A stretch of 14,608 nucleotides of DNA from an uncultured Caulobacterales bacterium (lineage in GTDB: Bacteria; Pseudomonadota; Alphaproteobacteria; Caulobacterales; Caulobacteraceae): positions 1 to 14,608 of the forward strand of contig CAIUZX010000139.1 in NCBI GenBank assembly GCA_903903715.1. Direction: 5' to 3'. The notes under the pieces were generated by a model. The model was not told where the DNA came from and searched no databases. It saw only the letters and a list, made by a program, of their open reading frames with translations. Below are positions 13,997-14,608 of this stretch, one piece after another. Numbering within the stretch: the first letter of the stretch is position 1; the number at the start of each line of letters is the position of its first letter. The position numbers were made by a program, and so were the translations under genes.

Positions 13997-14608
13997 TCAG
14001 GCGAGGGAGGCGTCGAGGACGCCCTTCATCCACTTGGGATGTTCGAGCACCTTGCCGCAACCCAGCGCCACGCACGACAACGGATCATCGGCGACCGTCA
14101 CGGGCAGGCCCGTATGGTCGCGGATCTCGGCGTCGAGGCCGCGCAACAGCGCGCCGCCGCCGGTCAGCATGATGCCCTTGTCGGCGATGTCTGCGGCGAG
14201 TTCCGGCGGGGTCGCCTCCAGCGCCACCTTCACCGCTTCCACGATCTGGCTGACCGGTTCTGCGAGGGCTTCGGACGCCTGCTTCTCGGAGATTCGCACT
14301 TCCCGCGGCACGCCCTGCATCAGGTCGCGGCCCTTCACCTCGATGGCGAGGCCGTCGCCCTCGACGGGGGGACGGGCGGTGCCGATTTCCTTCTTGATGC
14401 GCTCGGCCGTGGTCTCCCCGATGAGGAGATTGTGGTGGCGGCGCATGTAGCTGATGATCGCCTCGTCCATCTTGTCGCCGCCGACGCGGACCGAGCGGGA
14501 ATAGACGATGCCGGACAGGGACAGGACCGCCACTTCCGTGGTGCCGCCGCCGATGTCGACCACCATCGAGCCGGTGGGCTCATGGATCGGAAGCCCTGCG
14601 CCGATCGC
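13997..14608 (-). CDS. mreB: Rod shape-determining protein MreB, 5'-truncated
   Basis: 203 codons plus stop of the C-terminal part of the actin-like scaffold; the frame stays open to the window edge (IGAGLPIHEPTGS precedes the first internal Met), so about 145 N-terminal residues are missing. The phosphate-2 loop DIGGGTTEV and the adenosine motif LTGGGALLRGLD are present, and the C terminus reads HPKWMKGVLDASLA. MreB forms membrane-bound filaments that orient cell-wall synthesis. It is the first gene of the operon in the window, with a 41-bp gap to mreC that holds only a tiny GACG/CGTC stem, not a strong terminator. The promoter lies outside the window. Confidence 0.97.
   Translation of the reverse strand, partial: AIGAGLPIHEPTGSMVVDIGGGTTEVAVLSLSGIVYSRSVRVGGDKMDEAIISYMRRHHNLLIGETTAERIKKEIGTARPPVEGDGLAIEVKGRDLMQGVPREVRISEKQASEALAEPVSQIVEAVKVALEATPPELAADIADKGIMLTGGGALLRGLDAEIRDHTGLPVTVADDPLSCVALGCGKVLEHPKWMKGVLDASLA

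Overview
The window is GC-rich chromosomal DNA from an alphaproteobacterium, most likely of the order Caulobacterales (Caulobacter or Phenylobacterium type). This rests on a DUF2336 protein, a MucR/Ros-type regulator, a PAS_5 protein, a stand-alone DnaA domain IV-like protein, a DivJ-like kinase with a second kinase beside it, CcrM-type GANTC sites and CtrA-like boxes. No tRNA, rRNA, insertion sequence, prophage or CRISPR array was seen. Both ends cut genes: DUF2336 at the left and mreB at the right.

Left part (1-3275, + strand), regulatory genes with long AT-richer spacers. A 5'-truncated DUF2336 gene is followed by 435 bp without a gene, then mucR. Next come three consecutive hairpins, the last an intrinsic terminator. 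A short PAS_5 gene sits behind a cluster of six GANTC sites and a CtrA-like box. A small protein resembling the DNA-binding domain of DnaA follows, with a near-consensus DnaA box upstream. The promoter motifs suggest cell-cycle control, but this is inference from sequence.

Middle part (3558-9102). A family 2 glycosyltransferase converges on a soluble, sensorless histidine kinase. That kinase is divergent from a 721-residue membrane histidine kinase that I take to be DivJ, the kinase for DivK/PleD in the Caulobacter cell cycle. uppP (undecaprenyl-diphosphatase) and a 53-residue single-pass membrane protein of unknown function follow on the + strand.

Right part (9148-14608, - strand). This is a compact elongasome operon, transcribed mreB-mreC-mreD-mrdA-rodA, whose last four genes overlap or nearly touch. 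It encodes the rod-shape scaffold, its membrane linkers, the class B transpeptidase PBP2 and the SEDS glycosyltransferase RodA. uppP next to it recycles the lipid carrier used by the same wall synthesis.

Most of the window is ordinary core genome. The points most worth a second look are the GANTC cluster with the CtrA-like box before the PAS gene, the structured RNA region after mucR, the MucR protein lacking its fourth zinc ligand, the DnaA domain IV-like protein with an upstream DnaA box, and the paired kinases beside cell-wall genes.
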